From Rariglobus sp967755175 (lineage in GTDB: Bacteria; Verrucomicrobiota; Verrucomicrobiia; Opitutales; Opitutaceae), in the NCBI GenBank assembly GCA_967755175.1, contig CBRAFO010000162.1, positions 1 through 6,435 of the forward strand: DNA of 6,435 bases, written 5' to 3'. A program made the translations under genes and the position numbers. This document shows, one piece after another, positions 1 through 6,082 of this stretch. The first letter of the stretch is position 1. Every line of letters begins with the position of its first letter. Below the pieces are notes generated by a model that had not been told where the DNA came from, did no database searches, and saw only the letters and a program-made list of their open reading frames with translations.

Positions 1-831
1 TCCGTGATCATCTGGAACATCCGCATGCCGCGCATGATCGTGGCGTGCTTGATCGGGGGCGCGCTGTCGTCGTCCGGCTTGGTCATGCAGGCGTATTTTC
101 GCAACAGCCTCGCCAGTCCCGGTCTGCTCGGAGTGAGCAGCGGCGGCGCGGCCGGTGCGGTTGTGGCCATTGGTTTGGGCTGGGCGGCGCATTCGATTTT
201 GATGGTGCCACTGCTGGCCGTCGCGGGCGCGTTTGTCGCCACGGGCGCGGTGCTGATGCTCGCCCGCAGCGGCGCGAGCACCGAGCGGCTGCTGCTGGCA
301 GGCGTGGCGCTCAATGCCCTGCTCGGCGCCGTCACCAGCTACGTGTTGTCCAACGTCGTGCTCAGCTACGAACGCAACGCGCAGATTATTTTCTGGCTGA
401 TGGGCGGGCTTGAAGACCGCACGTGGGAGCACGTGGTGATCGCCACGCCGATCCTGCTCGGCGGGTTGCTCCTGCTGCCGCTGGGACGTCCGATGGATTT
501 GCTCAGCCTCGGTGCCGCAGAAGCACAAAGCCTCGGTGTCAACGTGCGGGTGCTGCGTCGGCAGATGCTCGCGTTCTCGACCATCTTGACTGCGCTGGCC
601 ACAGCGGTCGCGGGCACGGTGGGATTCGTGGGCTTGGTGGTGCCGCACTTGCTGCGGCTGGTCGTCGGGCCGGAGCATCGCCGTCTCGTGCCCTTGTCGT
701 TGATCGGCGGCGCGGCGTTCGTCCTTGCCTGCGATCTGGTGGGCCGCGCGGCCGGCAACCTGCGTCTCGGCATCGTCACCGCGCTCGTGGGCGGCCCCTT
801 TTTCCTGTGGCTGTTGAGGAAACGCGCATGA
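1..831 (+). CDS. btuC: Vitamin B12/corrinoid ABC transporter permease, BtuC (FecCD family), 5' partial
   Basis: Inner-membrane permease that forms the translocation path of a BtuCDF-type importer. About 276 residues are visible against roughly 330-350 for the family, and the reading frame is open to base 1, so the N-terminus (about one to two membrane helices) lies outside the window. The GTG at base 4 is unlikely to be the true start. Numbering from that codon, the fragment opens with the family block W-N-I-R-M-P-R (4-10), then GGALSSSGLVMQ (18-29), RNSLASPGLLGVSSG (33-47), LLLAGVALN (96-104), FWLMGG (130-135), the cytoplasmic coupling region GTVGFVGLVVPHLLRL (204-219), and the C-terminal GIVTALVGGPFFLWLL (256-271). 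Several long hydrophobic segments are visible. The usual E-x-P-x-G before the last helix reads N-L-R-L-G here. The family also serves siderophores and haem; the B12 assignment rests on btuD and the cob genes directly downstream. The stop is followed by a 40-base gap before btuD. Confidence 0.88.
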   Translation, partial: SVIIWNIRMPRMIVACLIGGALSSSGLVMQAYFRNSLASPGLLGVSSGGAAGAVVAIGLGWAAHSILMVPLLAVAGAFVATGAVLMLARSGASTERLLLAGVALNALLGAVTSYVLSNVVLSYERNAQIIFWLMGGLEDRTWEHVVIATPILLGGLLLLPLGRPMDLLSLGAAEAQSLGVNVRVLRRQMLAFSTILTALATAVAGTVGFVGLVVPHLLRLVVGPEHRRLVPLSLIGGAAFVLACDLVGRAAGNLRLGIVTALVGGPFFLWLLRKRA

Positions 832-875
832 GGACGAACCATCGCCTGCAAGCAGGCTCCTACATTCGGACATGA
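828..875 (+). other. Possible 15-codon coupling mini-ORF between btuC and btuD
   Basis: The ATG at 828 overlaps the btuC stop (ATGA, 828-831). The frame runs 15 codons (MRTNHRLQAGSYIRT) and ends in a TGA that overlaps the btuD start (ATGA, 872-875). The peptide is mostly the translation of the REP-like palindrome, so it is unlikely to be functional itself. Its possible role is to carry terminating ribosomes from btuC to btuD, since btuD has no visible Shine-Dalgarno site. This is inference; the arrangement may be chance. Confidence 0.3.
841..864 (-). repeat. REP-like palindromic element (GTAG head)
   Basis: Read on the minus strand, this is a GTAG tetranucleotide (860-863), then GAGC/GGAGC context, then the palindrome GCCTGCTTGCAGGC (844-857). 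It can fold as a 5-bp stem (844-848 with 853-857) and a 4-nt loop. A conserved GTAG-type head 5' to a short GC-rich imperfect hairpin is the layout of repetitive extragenic palindromes mobilised by RAYT (REP-associated tyrosine) transposases, well described in Pseudomonas and Stenotrophomonas. It fills most of the btuC-btuD gap. No T-run follows on the + strand, so it does not look like an intrinsic terminator. It could act as an mRNA stability or attenuation hairpin within the operon. Only one copy is present in the window. Confidence 0.68.
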
Positions 876-1582
876 ACGCACTAACAACCAGCCATCTCAC
901 GGTGCCCGGGCGTTTGCGTGACGTGAGTCTTCAACTCGGCCCAGGTCGCTTGATCGGTCTCGTCGGGCCCAATGGTTCCGGGAAATCCACGCTGCTGCAG
1001 GCGCTGGCTGGCTTGCTACCTGCGACGGGCGAGGTGCGGTGGAACGGCCGCGCGCTCACGGAAATCCCGATCTTTGACCGCGCTCGGCAACTCGCGTGGG
1101 TGCCCCAAGAGGTGCAGTTCGAGTTTGGGTTCAGCGTGCGCTCGGTGGTGGCTCAAGGCCGCTATGCACACGGTGACGATGGCGCAGGCGTGGACGAGGC
1201 GCTGGCTCGCATGGATCTCACGGCGCTCGCCGACCGACCCGTTAACCGTCTCTCCGGCGGCGAGCGACACCGCGTGTTGCTCGCACGGGCGTTGGCGACC
1301 GAAGCGCCCATCCAAATCTGGGACGAACCCCTGGCCGCGCTTGATGCGCGTCACGCCCTAAAAACCCTCGCGCTCGCCCACGACCGGCGGACGGCAGGCG
1401 GCACGTTGGTGCTGTCGTTGCACGACCTGCGGCTCGCGCACTGCCTCGACGAAGTGGTCGTGCTCCACGAAGGCGCGCTGGCCGCGCACGGTGCGCCGGC
1501 CGACGTGCTTACGCCCGCGCTCTTGCGTGATGTGTTTGGCGTGCAGGCGCGCCAGGAGCCGGGGCTCACCTTATTTTTATGA
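872..1582 (+). CDS. btuD: Cobalamin/corrinoid ABC transporter ATP-binding protein BtuD
   Basis: Cytoplasmic ATPase that powers the BtuC permease. It is 236 aa, near the usual 240-260 for this family. In order: Walker A GPNGSGKST (32-40), Q-loop Gln79 (VPQE), signature LSGGE (127-131), Walker B ending IQIWDEP (147-153) with catalytic Glu152, D-loop ALD (156-158) and H-loop His184 (SLHD). The Walker B core is usually LLLDEP; Trp at 150 is unusual but keeps the D-E pair. ATG 872 is the only start in frame between the gap and the conserved core. No Shine-Dalgarno motif precedes it. Its TGA overlaps the cobO ATG by 4 bases, favouring coupled translation. FecCD-partner ATPases for iron chelates look alike; the vitamin B12 call comes from the gene context. 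Confidence 0.9.
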   Translation: MNALTTSHLTVPGRLRDVSLQLGPGRLIGLVGPNGSGKSTLLQALAGLLPATGEVRWNGRALTEIPIFDRARQLAWVPQEVQFEFGFSVRSVVAQGRYAHGDDGAGVDEALARMDLTALADRPVNRLSGGERHRVLLARALATEAPIQIWDEPLAALDARHALKTLALAHDRRTAGGTLVLSLHDLRLAHCLDEVVVLHEGALAAHGAPADVLTPALLRDVFGVQARQEPGLTLFL

Positions 1583-2184
1583 ACGATTACCACACGGAGA
1601 CCGAGGAACAGCACCGCGAGCGCATGCGTGAACTCCAAGAGGAGATGCGGACCAAGGTGCGCGCCGCGCGCGAGAAACGTGGCTTGCTCATTCTCAACAC
1701 AGGCGATGGTAAGGGAAAGACCACGGCCGGCTTCGGCATGCTCACGCGCATGCTCGCGCATGGACGCCGTTGCGCGGTCGTGCAGTTCATCAAGGCGAGT
1801 AACGATGCCGTGGAGCGCTTGCTGCGCGGCCCGTTGCTCACGTGGGATCACTACGGCGAAGGTTTCACTTGGGACACGCAGGACAAAGCCGCCGACATTG
1901 CGTGCTGCCGTGCCGGCTGGGTGCGTGCACTGGAACATTTCGCCGATCCGGAGATGGATTTCGTGTTGCTCGACGAACTCAACGTGGTGCTCCAACTCGG
2001 TTACCTGCCCATCGAGGAGATCGTGACTGCGTTTAAGGCGCGGCGTCCCGACTTGCATGTGGTCGTCACCGGTCGCGGCGCGCCGCCCGAGCTGGTTGAG
2101 GCCGCCGATCTGGTGACCGAGATGCGCGTGGTGAAACACCCGTTCGCGACCGGAGTGCAAGCGCAGGCCGGCATCGAGTTTTGA
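1579..2184 (+). CDS. cobO: Cob(I)alamin/cob(I)yrinic acid a,c-diamide adenosyltransferase (CobA/CobO/BtuR type)
   Basis: Transfers the 5'-deoxyadenosyl group of ATP to Co(I) of corrinoids, making the adenosylated forms used by CobQ and CobU. It is a cytoplasmic enzyme of 201 aa, matching the family (about 190-205). Visible motifs: a charged N-terminal helix (about 6-34), P-loop TGDGKGKTT (41-49), VQFIK (68-72), GEGFTWDTQD (93-102), Walker B-like LLDELNVVLQLGYL (130-143), VTGRGAPPELVEAADLVTEM (163-182) and the closing KHPF..GVQAQAGIE (186-200). This is the CobA/BtuR fold, not PduO or EutT. Translation starts at an ATG that overlaps the btuD stop; the bases just upstream are T-rich and lack a Shine-Dalgarno site (an AGGAG sits about 20 bases away, too far). 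Only one base separates it from cobQ. Confidence 0.96.
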   Translation: MNDYHTETEEQHRERMRELQEEMRTKVRAAREKRGLLILNTGDGKGKTTAGFGMLTRMLAHGRRCAVVQFIKASNDAVERLLRGPLLTWDHYGEGFTWDTQDKAADIACCRAGWVRALEHFADPEMDFVLLDELNVVLQLGYLPIEEIVTAFKARRPDLHVVVTGRGAPPELVEAADLVTEMRVVKHPFATGVQAQAGIEF

Positions 2185-2185
2185 G

Positions 2186-3661
2186 ATGAAGGCCCTCGGC
2201 GTTCTCGGCACCTCGTCCAATGCGGGCAAGACGTGGATGGCCGTCGCGCTTTGCGCGTGGTTGCGCCGTGAAGGCGTGCGCGTCGCGCCGTTCAAGGCGC
2301 AGAACATGTCCAACAACGCGTGGGCGTTGCCCGATGGCTGCGAGATTGCCCGCGCCCAGGCCGTGCAGGCGGAAGCGTGCGGCCTTGCGCCCACGGTTGC
2401 GATGAACCCGATCTTGCTCAAGCCGACTGGCCCGCAAGGTTCGCAGCTTATCTTGAATGGGCGCGCGGTTGGCCACCAAGCGGGACGCGATTACTACCGC
2501 CACTTCGACCGGCTCTGGACCGAAGTGCGTGACGTGCTCGACGGCTGGCGGGAACGCTGCGACGTGCTCGTGCTCGAAGGCGCGGGCAGTCCGGTTGAGC
2601 TCAACCTCATGGATCGTGACCTCGTCAACCTGCGTCCGCTGCGCCATCTCGACGGACGTTGGTTGCTGGTCGGCGACATCGATCGCGGCGGTATCTACGC
2701 CCAACTCGCCGGCACGTGGGCGCTGTTAGCGCCTGAGGATCGCGCACGCGGACTCGGCGCCATCGTGAATCGTTTCCGCGGCGACATCGGTCTGTTTCCC
2801 GATCCCGAAACCTGGCTCGCTCCGCACGCTCCCGGATTGCGCGTGCTCGGCACCGTGCCGTTCCGCCGTGACTTGCAACCGGAGGAAGAAGACGGACTCG
2901 CGCGCACCGACGAAGATCGCGGCGACCCGGCGGGCGCGACCATCGCCTGGGTGCGTCTGCCGCACGCCGCCAATCTCACCGATTGCCAGCCGTGGTGGGG
3001 CGATGTCGGCGTGCGCACGCGCTGGACCGCCGATGCGGTGCAACTCGCCAGCGCCCGCGCCATCGTCATCCCGGGAACCAAGAACACCCTCGCCGACTTA
3101 CGTTGGTTGAGGGCCACCGGTTTGGCCGAGGTGATCATCGCTGCCGCTCGACGTGGCACGCCGGTGGTTGGCTTGTGCGGCGGCTACCAAATTCTCGGTG
3201 AGCATTTATCCGACCCCGACGGCGTGGCGGGCGATGCGGGCGACGAGCCCGGGCTCGGGCTCCTGCCGGTGCGCACGCGGTTCGTGGCGGAGAAAATCGT
3301 GCGCCCCGTCACCTGTGAATGCGACGGGCGGCGCTGGACGACTTACGAGATCCACATGGGCCGCACCGAGATGACTGCGTCCGCGTCGCCGCTGCATCAC
3401 GTCGATGATCAACCGGCGGCGACCGGATCGCGTCCGCGTCCCGAAGGCGTGTGTGTCGGCAACACCTGGGGCACGTATCAACACGGTTGGTTCGAAGCGC
3501 CGGAGACGCGCCGCCGTCTCGCTCGCGCCGCCGGTATGGATGGGCACCGCGCGCCCGACTCGACGTGGGCGGAGCAACGCCGCACGGTTTACGATGCGAT
3601 GGCCGACCATGTCGTGGCGCACGTCGATCTCGCGTCGGTTCGGCGGTATCTCGGCATCTAA
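2186..3661 (+). CDS. cobQ: Cobyric acid synthase CobQ/CbiP
   Basis: Glutamine- and ATP-dependent amidase that converts adenosylcobyrinic acid a,c-diamide to adenosylcobyric acid by four amidations. It is 491 aa, the usual length. The N-terminal synthetase domain (about 1-235) has the P-loop-like GTSSNAGKTW (8-17), PFKAQNMSNNAW (35-46), the substrate region LKPTGPQGSQLILNGR (78-93), LEGAGSPVELNL (130-141) and GDIDRGGIYAQ (163-173). The C-terminal class I-type glutaminase domain (about 250-450) has PGTKNT (296-301), the nucleophile Cys331 in GLCGGYQ, YEIHMGR (387-393) and His433 in GTYQHGWFE. Both active sites look complete. ATG 2186 is one base after the cobO stop; the next gene begins five bases after the TAA. 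The cbiB and decarboxylase genes often found beside cobQ are missing here. CobQ is also useful for completing imported incomplete corrinoids, so it does not prove full de novo synthesis. Confidence 0.97.
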   Translation: MKALGVLGTSSNAGKTWMAVALCAWLRREGVRVAPFKAQNMSNNAWALPDGCEIARAQAVQAEACGLAPTVAMNPILLKPTGPQGSQLILNGRAVGHQAGRDYYRHFDRLWTEVRDVLDGWRERCDVLVLEGAGSPVELNLMDRDLVNLRPLRHLDGRWLLVGDIDRGGIYAQLAGTWALLAPEDRARGLGAIVNRFRGDIGLFPDPETWLAPHAPGLRVLGTVPFRRDLQPEEEDGLARTDEDRGDPAGATIAWVRLPHAANLTDCQPWWGDVGVRTRWTADAVQLASARAIVIPGTKNTLADLRWLRATGLAEVIIAAARRGTPVVGLCGGYQILGEHLSDPDGVAGDAGDEPGLGLLPVRTRFVAEKIVRPVTCECDGRRWTTYEIHMGRTEMTASASPLHHVDDQPAATGSRPRPEGVCVGNTWGTYQHGWFEAPETRRRLARAAGMDGHRAPDSTWAEQRRTVYDAMADHVVAHVDLASVRRYLGI

Positions 3662-3666
3662 GCGAC

Positions 3667-4185
3667 ATGGGAAAACTGACTTACCTTACCGGGCCTGTGC
3701 GTAGCGGGAAAAGCCGCCGCGCCGTCGAACTCGCCCGAGCTTGGGGCGACGGCGTGGTGTTTGTCGCGACGTATCGGAACTCCGGTGACGACCGGGAGAT
3801 GGCGGACCGATTGCGCCGCCATCGTGCGGAACGTCCGGCTGCGTGGCGCACGCTGGAAGCGCCGGACGATGTCGCCGCCGAGCTCGCCGCACTCAGCCCG
3901 TCGCCTACGGGAGTCGTGCTGGATTGCCTGACGCTCTGGCTCGGCGCGCGTTTCGAGCGTGATGACGAAGCGATTTTCGCGGAGTGGGATCGCGTGCTTG
4001 CGGCGCTCAAGTCCGGCCCGGCTTCGGCGGTGATTGTGGGTAACGAAATCGGCTGGAGCCCGGTGCCGGAGTCCGCCGAGCTGCGCCGGTTTCGCGACTT
4101 GGCCGGCTGGCTCGCCCAACGCACGGCGGCGGCTGCCAATGAGGCTTGGCTGTTGGTCTCGGGCTGCCCGGTGCGGCTCAAATAA
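3667..4185 (+). CDS. cobU: Bifunctional adenosylcobinamide kinase / adenosylcobinamide-phosphate guanylyltransferase CobU (CobP)
   Basis: Phosphorylates adenosylcobinamide and transfers GMP from GTP to give AdoCbi-GDP, the activated ring half for CobS. It is 172 aa from ATG 3667 (Salmonella CobU is 181). The frame is open further upstream, but that part overlaps the end of cobQ and lies before the conserved N-terminus. Motifs: P-loop GPVRSGKS (9-16), FVATYRNSGDDREMADRL (32-49), then RRHRAERPAAW (50-60) where His52 matches the histidine that carries the guanylyl intermediate, Walker B-like VVLDCLTLWLG (83-93), and GNEIGWSPVPE (125-135), RRFRDLAGWLAQ (140-151) and the C-terminal CPVRLK. The region 83-93 and NEIG help place it in the CobU/CobP family. 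It follows the cobQ stop by five bases and precedes cobT by ten. Confidence 0.95.
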   Translation: MGKLTYLTGPVRSGKSRRAVELARAWGDGVVFVATYRNSGDDREMADRLRRHRAERPAAWRTLEAPDDVAAELAALSPSPTGVVLDCLTLWLGARFERDDEAIFAEWDRVLAALKSGPASAVIVGNEIGWSPVPESAELRRFRDLAGWLAQRTAAAANEAWLLVSGCPVRLK

Positions 4186-4195
4186 TTTATCTGTT

Positions 4196-5233
4196 ATGAA
4201 AACCTGGATCATCCCTCCGCTGGCGACCGAACTCGAACTCCCGTTGCGTGCGCGCATCGACGGCAAGACGAAGCCGCTGGGCGCGCTCGGTCGGCTGGAG
4301 GAATTGGCGTTGCGGCTCGGTCTCATGCAGGCGACGGCCGCGCCGGAGTTGCGCCGCGGCACGGTGCTCGTCTTCGCGGGTGATCACGGACTGGCGGCCG
4401 AGGGCGTGAGTCCGTTTCCCGCCGAAGTGACGCCGCAGATGGTGCTCAATTTCTTGGCGGGCGGCGCGGCGATTAACGTGTTCGCGCGGCAGCACGGGCT
4501 CGCGTTGAAAGTTATCGACGCGGGTGTGGCGGCGGAGCTTCCGGTGCATCCATCGTTGATCGCGGTCAAGGTGCGCGCCGGCACGCGTAACGCGCTTCAC
4601 GAAGAAGCGCTCACGGCTGTCGAGGTGGAGAGCTGTCTGCGACGCGGTGCGGAAATCGTGGACGGGTTGGCGAGCGAGGGTGTGAACGCGGTGCTGTTTG
4701 GCGAGATGGGTATCGGCAACACTTCAGCCGCGGCGTTGTTGATGAGTGCGTTGATCGGCGAGCCCATTGAGAACTGCGTCGGGCGTGGTGCCGGGCACGA
4801 CGATGCCGGGCTGGCGCGCAAACAGGCGACGCTGGCGGCGGTGCGGGCGCGTCATGCCGGCGTGCGCACGGCGCGCGAAGCGCTGGCGGCGTTCGGCGGT
4901 TGCGAGATCGCCATGATGACGGGAGCGATGCTGGCGGCGGCGGAGCGGCGTATGGTGATCGTGAACGATGGGTTCATCGTGTCGGCCGCGCTGTTGTGCG
5001 CGGCGCGCATCGAGCCACGGGTGCTCGACTATGCGGTGTGCGCGCACGGTTCGGCTGAGCAAGCGCATGGACGGCTGCTGGCGGCGCTCGAGATGCGTCC
5101 GCTGTTGGATTTGGGGCTGCGGCTGGGCGAGGGCACGGGCGCGGCGCTGGCGTGGCCGTTGCTGGTGGCGGCATGCGGATTCTTGAAGGAGATGGCGACG
5201 TTTGAGTCGGCAGGCGTGAGCGAACGCGGCTAA
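4196..5233 (+). CDS. cobT: Nicotinate-nucleotide:dimethylbenzimidazole phosphoribosyltransferase CobT
   Basis: Makes alpha-ribazole 5'-phosphate from a lower-ligand base and nicotinate mononucleotide. It is 345 aa from ATG 4196 (Salmonella CobT is 356). The frame is open upstream to 4034, but that part lies inside cobU and has no family similarity. Motifs: IDGKTKPLGALGRLEELA (21-38), FAGDHGLAAEGVSPFP (60-75), VTPQMVLNFLAGGAAINVFAR (78-98, in pieces), GEMGIGNTSAAA (169-180) with Glu170, GRGAG (196-200), GGCEIAMMTGAMLAAAE (234-250), DGFI (258-261) and LRLGEGTGAALAWPLL (308-323). Glu312 in LGEGTG corresponds to the catalytic Glu317 of Salmonella CobT. The C-terminal KEMATFESAGVS (331-342) resembles Bacteroidetes/PVC-type CobT. 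The ten bases before the start are AT-rich with no Shine-Dalgarno site. Base preference (ligand) cannot be read from sequence alone. Confidence 0.96.
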   Translation: MKTWIIPPLATELELPLRARIDGKTKPLGALGRLEELALRLGLMQATAAPELRRGTVLVFAGDHGLAAEGVSPFPAEVTPQMVLNFLAGGAAINVFARQHGLALKVIDAGVAAELPVHPSLIAVKVRAGTRNALHEEALTAVEVESCLRRGAEIVDGLASEGVNAVLFGEMGIGNTSAAALLMSALIGEPIENCVGRGAGHDDAGLARKQATLAAVRARHAGVRTAREALAAFGGCEIAMMTGAMLAAAERRMVIVNDGFIVSAALLCAARIEPRVLDYAVCAHGSAEQAHGRLLAALEMRPLLDLGLRLGEGTGAALAWPLLVAACGFLKEMATFESAGVSERG

Positions 5234-5241
5234 CGGTGGAG

Positions 5242-5272
5242 TGGCCGCAAAGAGACGCAGACGACGCAAAAA
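5242..5272 (+). repeat. A-rich 'GGCCGCAAA' intergenic repeat, copy 1
   Basis: Begins TGGCCGCAAAGAGACGCA and ends GACGCAAAAA. It contains an approximately 9-10 base internal rhythm of GC(A/G)(C/A)A(A)-type units. A related copy starts 47 bases downstream (5289), with GGCCACAAAA in place of GGCCGCAAAG. The compositional contrast with the surrounding GC-rich coding DNA is clear. It lies wholly between cobT and cobS. From memory, similar GGCC(A/G)CAAA-type strings are scattered in several Verrucomicrobia and other environmental bacteria; that needs a search. No function is assigned. Confidence 0.55.
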
Positions 5273-5287
5273 CCGATCCAGACAATC

Positions 5288-6082
5288 ATGGCCACAAAAG
5301 GCACAGAAAGCACAAAACCGGAGGCGGGCATTTGGAGACGGGAGCTGGCGGCGATTCGGGCGGCGGTGATGTTTTTCACGCGCGTGCCGGTGCCGTCGTT
5401 GGCGCGGCACGATCCGGCGGATTTACAGCGGGCGGCGGCGTGGTTTCCGTTGGTGGGCTGGCTGGTCGGCGCGGTGGTAGCGGGCGTGTGGTGGGCGGCG
5501 TCGCAGGTGTGGCCACCGGCGGTCGCGAGCGGGTTGAGCTTAGTGGCGACGTTGCTGCTCACCGGCGCGTTTCACGAAGACGGTTTTGCCGACGTGTGCG
5601 ACGGGTTTGGGGGCGGTTACACGAAGGAGCGGGTGCTGGAGATCATGCGTGATTCTCGGGTCGGTGCATTTGGTGCGATTGGCGTGATGGTCATGCTGGG
5701 GCTGAAGTGGCAGACGGTCGCGGCACTGCCGGTGGCGAAGGGTGCGGCGGTGTTGTTCGCCGGTCATGCGGTGAGTCGGGCGGCAGCGGTATCCCTGATG
5801 GCCGTGCTGCCGTATGTGCGTGAGGAGGCGGGCAAGGCGAAACCGCTCGCGACGGAGTTGGGCGGCGGGCGGTTGGTGGTGGCGTTGTTGTGCGGACTCG
5901 CGCCGCTGACGCTGTTGCCGGGGCGCTGCGTGTGGGCGGTCGCGGGCGTGGCGTTGCTTTGGGTGGTGCTGGCACGGTGGTTTCGCAGGCGAATCGGCGG
6001 CTACACGGGTGACTGCCTCGGCGCGGCGCAGCAGGTGTGTGAAGTGGGTTTTTATCTCGGCGTGACCGCCCTGTTGCGATGA
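5288..6082 (+). CDS. cobS: Adenosylcobinamide-GDP ribazoletransferase (cobalamin 5'-phosphate synthase) CobS
   Basis: Integral membrane enzyme that joins AdoCbi-GDP with alpha-ribazole (phosphate) to form adenosylcobalamin (5'-phosphate). It is 264 aa (E. coli CobS is 247). Motifs: FFTRVPVP (29-36), WFPLVGWLVGA (52-62), the metal-binding core FHEDGFADVCDGFGGG (95-110), EIMRDSRVGAFG (118-129), HAVSRAAAV (160-168) and RRRIGGYTGDCLGAAQQ (233-249) leading into the last helix. Several hydrophobic segments follow the expected multi-pass layout. ATG 5288 sits in the second A-rich repeat, so residues 1-10 (MATKGTESTK) are repeat-derived; the next candidates in frame are GTG 5366 and ATG 5369, which would remove the helix before FFTR. 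There is no Shine-Dalgarno site. The gene overlaps cobC by 4 bases. Confidence 0.95.
   Translation: MATKGTESTKPEAGIWRRELAAIRAAVMFFTRVPVPSLARHDPADLQRAAAWFPLVGWLVGAVVAGVWWAASQVWPPAVASGLSLVATLLLTGAFHEDGFADVCDGFGGGYTKERVLEIMRDSRVGAFGAIGVMVMLGLKWQTVAALPVAKGAAVLFAGHAVSRAAAVSLMAVLPYVREEAGKAKPLATELGGGRLVVALLCGLAPLTLLPGRCVWAVAGVALLWVVLARWFRRRIGGYTGDCLGAAQQVCEVGFYLGVTALLR
5289..5317 (+). repeat. A-rich 'GGCCACAAA' repeat, copy 2, overlapping the cobS start
   Basis: Starts TGGCCACAAAAGGCACAG and ends AAAGCACAAAA. It matches copy 1 at both ends (TGGCC.CAAA at the left and GC.CAAAA or GCAAAAA at the right) with substitutions between. The first two bases belong to the ATG of cobS, and the rest encodes its first ten residues. 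The two copies are separated by 16 bases (5273-5288). Confidence 0.55.

Noticed and set aside
4..6. GTG as the start codon of btuC
   Set aside because: The frame is open through base 1 and the first visible residues already match an internal FecCD block; the N-terminal helix is missing, so the gene is truncated by the window.
207..213. GCCACTG, the core of the cobalamin riboswitch B12 box
   Set aside because: It lies in the btuC coding frame, is only seven bases, and none of the surrounding riboswitch structure or conserved elements is visible. A real riboswitch would be expected upstream of the window.
844..870. Palindrome after btuC as an intrinsic terminator
   Set aside because: The stem is short and is followed by TCCTACATTCGG with no U-tract, and the operon continues on the same strand.
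1351..2421. Long minus-strand open frame of 356 codons, and others such as 4724-5410 on the minus strand
   Set aside because: They lie antisense to well-conserved genes, show no recognisable domain, and have the Arg/Pro/His-rich composition of shadow frames in GC-rich DNA.
3451..3666. Upstream extension of cobU by 72 residues
   Set aside because: It overlaps the glutaminase domain of cobQ, while the P-loop of CobU starts nine residues after ATG 3667, as expected.
4034..4195. Upstream extension of cobT by 54 residues
   Set aside because: It overlaps the conserved C-terminus of cobU in another frame and has no CobT similarity; ATG 4196 gives the normal family length.
4592..4610. Perfect 7-bp inverted repeat GCGCTTC/GAAGCGC with a 5-base loop
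   Set aside because: It is inside the conserved cobT coding region with no T-run after it; in GC-rich coding DNA such hairpins are expected by chance.
5242..5317. The two A-rich repeats as a CRISPR array
   Set aside because: There are only two diverged copies, the internal spacer is 16 bases, one copy overlaps a coding region, and no cas gene is near.
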